Of a stretch of 64,000 nucleotides of DNA, positions 44,136 to 54,284 are shown in pieces. The translations under genes and the position numbers were made by a program. The notes below the pieces were generated by a model. That model ran no database searches, had not been told where the DNA came from, and saw only the letters and a list, made by a program, of their open reading frames with translations. Source of the stretch: Azolla caroliniana (taxonomy: Eukaryota > Polypodiophyta); the NCBI GenBank assembly GCA_043228905.1, contig JBHGNT010000011.1, forward strand, positions 9,734,001 to 9,798,000, written 5' to 3'. Every line of letters begins with the position of its first letter. Position 1 is the stretch's first letter.

Positions 44136-46028
44136 TGACAAGCTCAACATTGGCCAATCGACTGAAGAAGCTGAAAGACGGATCAGATATAGGCCGATTG
44201 ACTAGGCCCGGATCGGTTGAAGAAGCCGTAAGCCAAATCAGCTGGCCGGGTCAACTAGAGGCCGATTGGCCATTAGTAGCTATATACCTATTTGAGTAAA
44301 TAGATATACTGTAGGAAATTAGTGTCAATGGTTCATTCATGAGCATTGAAGTACTTGTCAGTACTTCAGTCAACAGATTGTCAGAGGGGCTTGTATAAAG
44401 AGTGCTCACTAAGCACATTTTGATGTACAGAGCATTATTATTTTGAATAGAATTTTGTGTTGTTTGGTCTCTCTATCTCTCTCTCAGTTCTTGAACATTG
44501 AGAGTCGCTACTCACTTTCGCATGTATCACATGAAATGTAATATTTTTGGTCTCATCAATCATATTTGAACTCTGAAGACGATAATATAATCTATCTATC
44601 TATCTATCTTATCTCTATGTTTACCTAACTGTGTGCTATCGTCTATCAGAGCCAACTATGTCTGTTGATTAGCTTCCACATTTATCTCTTTTCATGGTAT
44701 TAGCGCGCGAGTGTTGAAGAATCCTTTGTAGCCGACGAGCGCTTCCAACATAGACAAACTTTTGATCTCCGAACAAAGATTCACAGGAACATGGACAGAG
44801 TAATGGGCAACTCCCTTCTGTCAAAGAAGCTTGATAGGAGAAACTATGCATCTTGGGCATACAAGATGCACCAATACCTGCTTAGACACGGGTACTAGAG
44901 CTATGTCGAAGGAGCTAACGATGCAACACCAGAGTTGACACACAGACTTTCCAGCCTACGAGTAGGCGGCGAGCATAGTCTTGTATTGCTTCACATCCTG
45001 TGTGAACGGCCAACTACTCGGCTATATCCAGGACACCAAAGGATGCTTGGGCGAATCTGAAGAGGATTTATGCAACAAGCACAACGGCCAGGAAGTTGTA
45101 GCTCAGATAGGAGCTAAACAACATCTGATAGAGAAACTTGTCGGTGGCTGATTACACCTCCAAGATCAAGGAGATCTATGATTCTCTTGGGTTTATCAAC
45201 ATGATGGTTGAAGAGGACGAGATGGTGCAGGTCTACCTCGGAGGTCTAGTGCAGAAGTTTGGATCATTCCGAATGGCAATTTGCATGCGGGAGAAAACAT
45301 CGTCATTCGAATTGTAGTCGATGCTTCTCATCAAAGAAAACCATGTGGGTGTGTCAACGAGTATGCACGCTGACAGAAATATGTTGTAGATGGAGGCAGA
45401 TAGGCCATGACATCATGGTGAATGAGGCGGATCAACACACAATGGAGGCGGCTGATAGAGGAAGTGCCTACAGTAGTGGACCTTCCACAAGTAGGGGGGG
45501 TCGAGGTGGAGATAGAAGCCGACAAGGAAAACCGATCGATTGTTGGTATTGTGGCCGAAAGGGTCATAAGGAGAGAGTGTTGGAAGAAATAGGCTGATTC
45601 AGACAAAACCGGATTAAGAAGAGTAGACTCTGAGACATGGTAGAGATCGCATTATGCCGAGGGCTCAGGGTAGATCGGAACGGGCCCTGCATTTGTGATA
45701 CGCACAAGGCAAATTCGATGTGGCGAGCACCTCGAAGTTGAACGAGGTGTGGTACATGGATTCTGGAGCATCCAACCACATGACGAACCACAAAAGAGTG
45801 GTTCTCGACTTTGGAGAAGCTGGAACAGCCGTGGGTTGTCGACACCGGCAACTACACCCCTCTCCCCATGAAACATGTTGGAGACATCCGTTTGAGCCAA
45901 GTCGGCCAAAGAGGAATCATGAGGAATATCCGACATGTCCCGACAATCACCAAAAACCTTGTGTTTGTTGCCGAGCCGGTGAAGCTGTGACGGAAGTAGA
46001 GGACAGAAGAAAGAGATTTGGAGTTTAG
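44136..46028 (+). mobile_element. Decayed Copia element (LTR, gag, protease)
   Basis: A probable 5' LTR (44136 to about 44640) contains TTGTATAAAGAG and a CTAT microsatellite, and is followed by TATCAGAGCC, the core of the initiator Met tRNA binding site. Gag follows with breaks: GNSLLSKKLDRRNYASWAY (about 44800-44860), zinc knuckle CWYCGRKGHKE (about 45540-45573), and protease box VWYMDSGASNHMT (about 45750-45785). It has many stops and frameshifts, and no integrase or reverse transcriptase remains. Confidence 0.8.
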
Positions 46029-46029
46029 A

Positions 46030-48562
46030 AGTGGTGTGAAAGCAAAAAAGATATTATAGAAAATAAAGTAAATTGAAACGTTGTAATAAGAATAGATATT
46101 ATGAGGTGCCGAATACGGAAGGATGTACCGATCCGAGTGAACACCATTTTGTATCAGAACCGGATACCTATATAAGGGGTCCGGATTGTATTCCGAAAGG
46201 GGAATACATTGTGTTTGCGACTAAGTCTTAGTCCGGGATAAACACAAATTTGGCAGCCATGATTTCTACACAAAGCAGTGATTGATGGAGGATGGATGTC
46301 ATCTAGACAAAACAACGACCCAATAACCAAACGAGCGAAAAGACTAGCCGATAGGCTACAGAGACGGGAGGAATACCAACAGGCAACCGAAGAGATTTGA
46401 TAGGACTGATCTTTCCCTAGAATGCTTCGGAGGGTAGTGGAAGAAACAATTTGCATACAAAATCAACGTCGTTTAGATGATGAAAGGAGTATAACTAACA
46501 TTGCCGATGCCGAATCCACACTGCAAAACTTAGCAACAGAAGCGGGGGACTTGACCGCCTTTTCGGCATTAGAATCGGAATCAAAATGACACGAACGACG
46601 AGCGGAGTGCCAAGTCCAGTTATCATTCCAGTCACGGCACCCTGGAGGAGCCGGAGGAGGAGGTGTTAGAATAGACACCACCAGTAGACGAGGACATTAA
46701 TACACCAACACCACTAGAGGAATTGGGGACAGAGGTGCCGACACTACTGATAGAGGAAGCAGTTCTGGTACAAACACCGCCGGCTACGACACAACGTGTC
46801 GACGAAGAAGACACGATGTTGTATCCTTACCCGAAATACAACAATGAACCAGATGCAAAAGCCCATGTAAGAGCATTTCTAATGACATGGCAAGAAAATC
46901 ATGTCTCACCGTGACTTTCAGAGGAAAAAACGGAAAAATAAAAAATTGCAAAATTCGGTTTAGTGCCGGAGGGACAGGCCGCGTATTGGTGCTCCCAACA
47001 TAAACCGGAAGATTTTGCCACATTCCAACAACTGAGGGACAAATTTGTTTGACTATTCCACTGCCAAGTTGCCCAGAGAGAGCTAATTGGCCAATTCTAC
47101 ACAACCTATCAAGAGGCGAATGAGACGGTGCCATAGTTTATTATTCGATTCCAAAATCTACACAAACAACTTACGTGGTCACCATTAGAGGAAGAAGTGA
47201 AGGAAATATTTTTGACATCTCTACAGGAGCCACTGTAGACGACATTGGTGTCCTAGATTTTAGGACAAGTACTATTACGGGCATGACCATATAATATCCC
47301 ATAGTATTCTATACACATATCCACATGTATAGAATACTATGGTAAATTCTCAGGATATTATATGGTCATGCCCGTAACAAGTACCATCGACCAAGTCATT
47401 GATAGGTTGCTCGATATGGATCGGGCACAAAATAGAAATAGCATGACGATGGGAACACTACAAAGAGCCCTGCAGAAGGAGGAAGATCTCATATTCCGGC
47501 AAGCGATGTAGTGCACAATGTGCCTCAACCCTAACCACTCTCTACACTTGAATGCACAATGAGGACACATTGTGCTCTATGCCATTCAACACGCTAGATT
47601 GGTGTGAGTATAATCTGTTGAATAGACCGGCAACACTAGTACGACAAATCGAGCCCCGCGATGAACGACAACTAGAAGAAGATCGATTCCGACCAGACAC
47701 CCGTTTCCAGCAAGATGACCGGTATGGATTGGATGGAAGATTTCGGTACGAGGACAGACAAAGGATAGAAGATTACCAACGGGACAAATACGATCGAGAT
47801 TACTCTCCAGACTACGATCGGAATAGAAGAACAGAACAAAGATATTCTAACCGGTATGGGTACAACAATCAACGTCAGAATTATGACCCCCGACATGGCA
47901 AACTCAATCGTCCGAGCGACCACCATGATCTCCTGCAGGATTACTGACAAGCCCCAAAGGCCAAAGAAACAGTGCAGGATGACAAGACATTTCGACCAAA
48001 TTCATAGAGAACGGAGGAACTGGTGTGGATAGTTCCCAGAACGCAACCAATAGTAGCAGAAAAAGGAGAACTGAGTGGAACATGAAAACTGTACTACTAT
48101 TTTTGCTGGCAAGATGGACATTAGAGTAGCCAATGTCTAGTCAAAGCAAAAGACAAACAATTGGTAGTGAACATGGTAACAACAAAGGTGGCCGGTGTGC
48201 AGTAGCAAGTAACCACATGATCAAAAGGAAAGACTATAGAATGGGAAGCCTAGGAAGCGGTAAGGAAGACAACCCAAGAATGGGTGGAAAAAGCTAATCA
48301 ACAAAACTGGTGAAAAAACCGCGTCGGAGGACGAATCACATAGTGACTGAGGATCCGACATGGCTTGATCTCGCCAATTGTCAAATTCAGATACCTTTAG
48401 CCAGACTTTTACAATTGGTACCCCGATTCAGTGATGCAATTATGGCTACGCAGAAGAAGGAAACGCTAATCGCAGCCCCAGTACAATTTACCAATCCAAG
48501 TGAGGGACCCGCGGTAATGGACAAACAGAATCCGGTGGTGACGGTAATCATCAAGGGAAAAG
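46030..48562 (+). mobile_element. Older Ty3/Gypsy element A, 5' part (LTR remnant, gag, protease start)
   Basis: 46030-46260 resembles the LTR of element B (GAGGTGCCGAATACGG, CCATTTTGTA, then ATACCTATATAAGG). Gag in broken frames runs from about 46723 (NNEPDAKAHVRAFLMTWQEN) through knuckle-like Cys text (47510-47590) and a charged Arg/Asp/Tyr-rich segment (47640-47945). The protease region starts at about 48360 (LDLANCQIQIPLARLLQLVP) and is cut after GGGAAAAG. The element resumes at 57901. A small foldback MITE lies in gag. Confidence 0.8.
47275..47377. mobile_element. 103-bp foldback MITE in Gypsy A gag
   Basis: Perfect 25-bp terminal inverted repeats (47275-47299 and 47353-47377, starting TTACGGGCATGACC), then a perfect 16-bp inner inverted pair (CATAGTATTCTATACA) around a short loop. 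Flanked by CAAGTACTA (47266-47274) and CAAGTACCA (47378-47386), a 9-bp target duplication with one mismatch. The uninterrupted equivalent in element B reads ACAAGTATCGTCGACC (about 49270-49285), which confirms an insertion. Confidence 0.88.
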
Positions 48563-48888
48563 TGTTACTCGGCTGGCAAAGGAGCTAAGGACGCCGAGAC
48601 CAGGGTGTGAAAAGGAGAATTATTAATTGGGAATCTGTTGTAATTATTAGTCTTAATATATTAATATATGAGAAGATGTGGACGGACCGATCAAATCGGT
48701 ATGCCGATTCGGATCCGGACCGATCCCGAATAGGTGCCGGTTGGCACCATTTTGTACTTCGCACCGGTGACCTATATAAAGGCCCGGTTACAATGTAGTC
48801 ATTAACGGAGAGTAATATAAACCTTTTGTTTAATCATTGAGTATTGTTCACCGTTCTGTGCTTATTGTATATCTTACGCGTGTTAATG
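48563..48888 (+). repeat. Gypsy B 5' LTR, truncated
   Basis: Matches 57438-57765 of the 3' LTR, including the TATA box CCTATATAAAGG (48771-48782). Homology stops at TGTTAATGA (48888), where sequence jumps into gag. The last ~130 bp of the LTR are missing. Confidence 0.88.
48771..48782 (+). promoter_or_regulatory. Gypsy B LTR TATA box
   Basis: CCTATATAAAGG is conserved in the 3' LTR (57646-57657) and in the LTR of element A (CCTATATAAGG, 46168-46178). Position and context fit the U3/R promoter. Confidence 0.65.
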
Positions 48889-50156
48889 AAGAACCATGGG
48901 AGGCGAACCATGTGTCACAACGGTTAACCGCAGCCGAAGAGGAACGATCTAAGATAGCCGAATTCGGCATGACATTGGAAGGACCGGCCGCCAAATGGCA
49001 CCGGACGCAGGAGCCTAGCACCATCACCACCTTTGCGGACCTGAAAGCTAAATTCTTGCACTTCTTTCAGAAGGAGGTGGACCAGAGAGTGGGCCTATTT
49101 TATACCATCCGACAGGACCCTGGGGAGAGCATTCTGCAATTTGTCATCCGGTTTCAACGGATGCACATTCAGCTTACCCGAGCACCTCCGGAGGAAGAAA
49201 CACAAGCTATATTCTTAGCCACGCTCCGGGAACCTCTACGTACGGTATGCACGATCATCGACTTTCGCACAAGTATCGTCGACCAGGTCATCGACCGGGT
49301 TAGAGAAATGGAGAAAACAAGCTCTTGGCTAACAATGGGAGCACTCCAACGAGTGTTACCAACCGATGAGGATCTCCGGTTTCGACAGGCCATTCAATGC
49401 ACAACATGCCTAAATGCCGGACACTCAGCACTAGAATGTACGTTGCAGTCACAATGTCTACTGTGCCATTCCAGGAACCACACAATGGAGTAGTGCGAGT
49501 ACAATTTGTTGAATCGCCAAGCACCACCGGTTCGGCAAATCGAACCACGGAGTACCAAGGAGGTGGAAGAAGAACGTTGGAGGCAAGAAGAGCAATACCG
49601 ATCGGCACAGGATGTCCGGTACAGGGACAACCCTGACCGGTATGAGAGATATGATCGATACCGGGATTATAATGGACGGTATGAAAGATACAATCGGGAC
49701 CAATCCCCCGGTTATAACCAACAACGGGAAGCCTACGGCAGACATGATGACCAGCCCCGTCAAGAGTATCGGAACAAAAAGAAACGCCATTTCAAGAAAA
49801 GGGGTCACCTACGGGAACCGGAGAAGGGCGCCTCAAGCAGCCAACCGGATCAAAGCCCTGCCGTTACCGTAGGTCCTCCACCAGGAGCAGGAAACAATGC
49901 CAAATCCAGCACTACCCGGAAAGCATATTGCTACTATTGCCGACAAGAAAGACATTATAGTAATCAATTCCCGGCAAAAAGCTATGATAAACGACCGGCG
50001 GTGAACATGGTAGTCGCCGAAGTCACCGACCTGCAGCAGGTAACCACAAGATCGAAGGGTAAGGCGACGAAATGGGTAAAAAAGGCGAATGCGCGAAACA
50101 TGGCAGAGCTTGCGCAGCAAAAGGAAAATACCGAAGAGCTCGCCGGCAGTAGTTAG
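48837..50156 (+). pseudogene. Gypsy B gag, N-terminally deleted, with one internal TAG
   Basis: The frame opens inside LTR sequence and runs in register into gag because of the deletion at 48889. True gag begins around NHVSQRLTAAEEERSK. It contains GPAAKWHRT and a retrotransposon gag core (ITTFADLKAKFLHFFQ). Two zinc knuckles follow: CTTCLNAGHSALEC and CLLCHSRNHTME, the second ending at TAG (49491-49493) where its last residues should be. The same frame continues through an Arg/Tyr/Asp-rich region and a third Cys motif CYYCRQERHYSNQF to a TAG at 50154-50156. Gag binds RNA and forms the particle. Confidence 0.82.
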
Positions 50157-50820
50157 CCCGAAAATGCGACATGGCAGGCATTGCAAGAATGCCAAATCAC
50201 GCTGCCATTAGGACGGCTCCTGCAGCTAGTGCCCAGATTCACAGAAGGACTCAAGACAGGCATGACGGCAGGAGAAACACCACCGGCTCCAACATTCTTC
50301 TCAAATCCGGAGGAGGGACCGGCAGTAGTACACACAAACAGTCCGGCGATCACAACCATCGTGAAGGGAAAGGAGTTACCCGGAACAGTACTAGATGGAG
50401 GATCTGGCGTCAATGTGATTAGCCTTCGAACGTGCAAAACCTTGGGAATCCAAGAGTGGGAACCATGCCCGTTCTGACTGCGGATGGCGGATACAAGCTC
50501 ACTGCAACCGACCGGCTTGATACGAGATTTGGATGTAATGATCGGCGGCCACACATTTCGCATCTCGGTGGAGGATCCGACGTCAATGTGATTAGCCTCC
50601 GAACGTGCAAAACCTTGGGAATCCAAGAGTGGGAACCATGCCCGTTCTGACTGTGGATGGCGGATACAAGCTCAGTGCGACCGACCGGCTTGATACGAGA
50701 TTTGGATGTAATGATCGGCGGCCACACATTTCGCATCTCGGCAGTAGTGCTACAACTACAGGCATAGGGAGCTTACCCACTATTGTTGGGGCGGCCGTGG
50801 TTGAAAACGGCGCACATTAA
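50157..50820 (+). pseudogene. Gypsy B protease region with 173-bp tandem duplication
   Basis: Opens in the gag frame: ECQITLPLGRLLQLVPRF, then the aspartic protease box VLDGGSGVNVIS. A 173-bp unit is duplicated (50401-50573 and 50574-50746, starting GATC(T/C)GGCGTCAATG). 173 is not a multiple of three, so the copy shifts the frame into reverse transcriptase. Confidence 0.8.
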
Positions 50821-51066
50821 ACAAAACTGGAGGAAGAATATAATCACCTTCCGGCGGGGAAAAGCAAAAGTACGGGTACCAAGAAGGAATTGACACTCCT
50901 ATATGCCGAATGCGTCAATATGCTGGACGGATTAGCAGACGAAGAGGTAGATCAATACTTGTAGGATAATCCGAAGATCGTACCTCTGTTTGAAATCGAC
51001 ATAGCTGAAGCCATATCACCATACATACTGCCACTGGACAGAGCCGACGAGGAACCAAATAAAGAA

Positions 51067-53030
51067 GTGATCGGGGAGCTATGGCAATCACAAGAGGTGC
51101 TGGAAAGAAAAATGGCCGTATCGCAACGGGTCAAAGCATCCCAACTAGAGGAGGTAAATCTAGGAACTACGGAAGAGGCGAGAGCAGTGCACATCGCCAA
51201 GGAGATGACTCCAGAGAACAAAACGGCGATGATTACACTTCTCAAAGAATTTCGGGACGTATTTGCTTTGACTTACGAGGAGATGCGAGGGCTCGATCCT
51301 CAGCTATATCAGCATCAGATACATTTGAGCAAAGATGCCAAACCGGTAGCACAACGGTGGTACCGGATGAATCCAAATTACACCGCCAAAGTCAAGGAGA
51401 AAATTGACAAGTTGCTGAGGGTTGGCTTTATCCGCCCCGTAAAGAAATCTACATGGCTGAGCCCGATAGTAGTTGTACCAAAGAAAAACGGCAAAATTAG
51501 AGTTTGTGTTGACTACCGTAAGCTTAACGCGGCGATGGTAACAGATGCATTCCCACTCCCATTTACGGATGGAGTTTTGGACGCAGTCGCCGGCCATGAG
51601 GTATACAGTTTCTTAGATAGATTCAGCGGATACAACCAGATCCGGATGCACCCCGATGACCAGGAGAAAACAACTTTCCTCACCGAATGGGGAGTGTTTG
51701 TTGCCATAGTAATGATGTTCGGACTAAAAACGGCGCCAACAACGTTCCAGAGGATCATCATGGAAACATTCGGAGAATTTATACTGGCATTCATGTAGGT
51801 GTTTTGGATGACTTTGCCGTCTATAGCCGGGAAGGGGATCACTTCCAGCACCTCCGACTGTGTCTAGAGAAATGTCGGGCTTACCGGCTAAGCTTGAATC
51901 CGGCAAAATGTGTATTCGGAGTGTCAAGCGGGGCGCTATTAGGACACATTGTGAGCAAGGAAGGAATTGTCGTGGACCCGGACAAAGTAAAAGCAATCTT
52001 GGAGGCACCGGCACCGACAACGGCCAAAGCATTAAGCCGTTTCTTAGGCCAAATCCGGTGGCATAGCCGAATGCTCCGGTATCTAGCGGACCTAGCTACA
52101 CCACTGCATGTTGCGGTACACTGAACACCGTTCCAGTGGACCGATACCGAAGACAAGGCATACCGGGCACTCAAAGTACTATTGTCGCAAATGCCGGTAG
52201 TGCAACCCCCGAATTGGGCTAAGGAGTTTCATGTGTTCATGGATGCGTCCGACATTGCAATCGGAAGTGCGCTGATGCAACTTACAGAGCCAAGGTGGTA
52301 CCGGCATGTATATTACGTAAGGCGAAAGTTATCCCAAGCCGAACGAAATTATTTCACCACGGAAAGGGAAGCTTTGGGCATGATCTACAACGTGACAAAA
52401 TTTAGACATTATTTGCAGGGATCATTCAGCACTCCTCTATTTAGTTTCCAAAGCGTCACTAACCGGTAAGTTGGCACGGTGGACGTTACTGTTGCAGGAA
52501 TTTGAGTTCGAAATATTCCACCGACCCGGCATATAGCACGCAGTAGCAGACCATTTGAGCCGGTTAGATTCCGGCGAACTGGTGACGGAGTCCTGAACGA
52601 GTTTCCGGATGCTGAGCTATTTCGAGCCACCGCGGAAACGACAACAGATGAAATGGTGGCACAAGAAGATAAGTGGCTAACGAATATGCAACAATTTCTG
52701 AGCACTGGATTGCCTCCGGAGGAGATGAACCGGGACGAGAGGAAACGCCTGGCAGTACAAAGACAACACTTCTATTTAGTATGGGACATGCTATACCACA
52801 AAGGCACGGACGGTATATGACGATGGGCGGTGCACATCGACGAGAAGGATATAATACTACGAGAAGCACACTGCGGAGTCGCCGGAGGCCATTACGCCGG
52901 AGATGCTACGACAAGGAAGATATGGCAGAGTGGCCTATGGTGGCCGACAACATTGAAAGACGTGGTCCGGTACGCTAAAGAATGCGATCTATGTCAGCGA
53001 ATGGGCTAGCCAACCGAACAAGCTAGGATG
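51067..53030 (+). pseudogene. Gypsy B reverse transcriptase, RNase H and integrase zinc finger
   Basis: Reverse transcriptase blocks: LRVGFIRPVKKSTWLSPIVV, GKIRVCVDYRKLNAA, FLDRFSGYNQIRMHPDD, then VLDDFAVYS (catalytic Asp-Asp) after a TAG (51796-51798) and a one-base frameshift. RNase H: EFHVFMDASDIAIGSAL (about 52227) and LSQAERNYFTTEREALGMI. The integrase zinc finger HCGVAGGHYAGDAT and CDLCQRMG ends near 53010. Further stops at 52122 (TGA) and about 53008 (TAG). Non-functional. Confidence 0.88.
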
Positions 53031-54143
53031 CTGCACCAGCCGGTACTGCCGTTAAAACCATTTCAAAAATGGGGACTGGATTTTGTGGGTCCATTCAAAC
53101 CACCGGCAATGAGAACCGGCAACCGGTATGTGATTGTAGCTACGGATTACTGCACGAAATGGGTAGAAGCCAAAGCCTTGCGCGACAACATCGCGGCGTC
53201 GACAACGAAATTCTTGTATGAATACATCTGGTGCAGGTATGAATGCCCGATCGAGCTAATAAGTGACCAAGGAGGGCTCTTCCTCGGCCAAGTGGTGGAA
53301 AGCTTGACGTCGTTCTATGCCGTGGTGCATAAACGGATCACGCCATACTATCCGCAAGCAAACGGGTTAGCCGAATCGACGAATAAAACGCTACAGAATA
53401 TCCTTCGGAAAATCGTCAACGAAAACCGGACAGACTGGGATACGAAGTTGCATAGCGCCCTATGGGCTTACCAAACAACTTACAAAACAAGCATCCAAAC
53501 CACACCGTTCCGGCTAGCATTCGGATTGGAGGCCGTCATGCCGGTAGAGTTCTAGGTCCCGAGCTTGCGGATTCAGATTAGGGAATGGTTAAACGAGAAG
53601 GAATCGGAGGCAATTCGGTTAGCAGCTCTGTGTGAACTAGAAGAACACTGACTAGCGAGTATCATGCACCTGGAACTGGAGCAACGACGAAGAAAGACGT
53701 TTGTGGATCGCCACCCAAAAGGAAATGGAAAGATGTTTGGAATCGGCAAGCCGGTACTAGTGTTCCAGACCCTGATGGGCAAGATGCCGGGGAAACTACG
53801 GTTTTGGTGGACCGGATCGTACTGGATCACACGCGAGTTCAATGGATCCTACCAGTTAGGGACACTTGCTGGCGAGGTCCTGGGTAAGTGGGTCAACGGG
53901 TTTCGACTAAAGCCATACAAGGGACCCATGCCGAGGAACCCATTTGAACAAGGAAAGGCCGATGCCGAACCAGATACCAGCATACCGGAAACAACGGTAA
54001 CCCAATTAGCAATCGGTAATAACGAAGCCGGTAAGGGGGACAAAGAGCCGGCACATGGGTTGGATAAGAGGATGGCAAACCGGCACGAGGCCGGCAAGAT
54101 TCCTCATTCGGGTAAGGGTCCGATAGGACTGGAGACGAATTAA
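53028..54143 (+). pseudogene. Gypsy B integrase core and C-terminus
   Basis: Integrase blocks with the D,D,E triad: IVATDYCTKWVEAKAL, LISDQGGLFLG and YPQANGLAESTNKTL. After PFRLAFGLEAVMPVEF there is a TAG, then SLRIQIREWLNEKESEA, a TGA, and the non-chromodomain tail (FRLKPYKGPMP). It ends at TAA 54141-54143. No chromodomain is visible, which points to the non-chromovirus branch of plant Gypsy elements. Confidence 0.88.
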
Positions 54144-54284
54144 CCTAACAATTGATATTAAAAAAAATAAAAAATAAAAAAAACAAAAAAATCGAAACGA
54201 ATCAAAGAAATCATGCAAAGGAGTGGTGGAAACGGCCATGCAAACGAGGAGTAAGGAGGCACTTCAAAAAGGTACGAGGAGGCT
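54144..54284 (+). other. A-rich spacer between pol and third ORF
   Basis: Non-coding. Contains an A-rich stretch (54158-54195) of AAAAAATAAAAAAT type. It separates the pol stop from the next long frame, which is in the same register. Confidence 0.7.
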
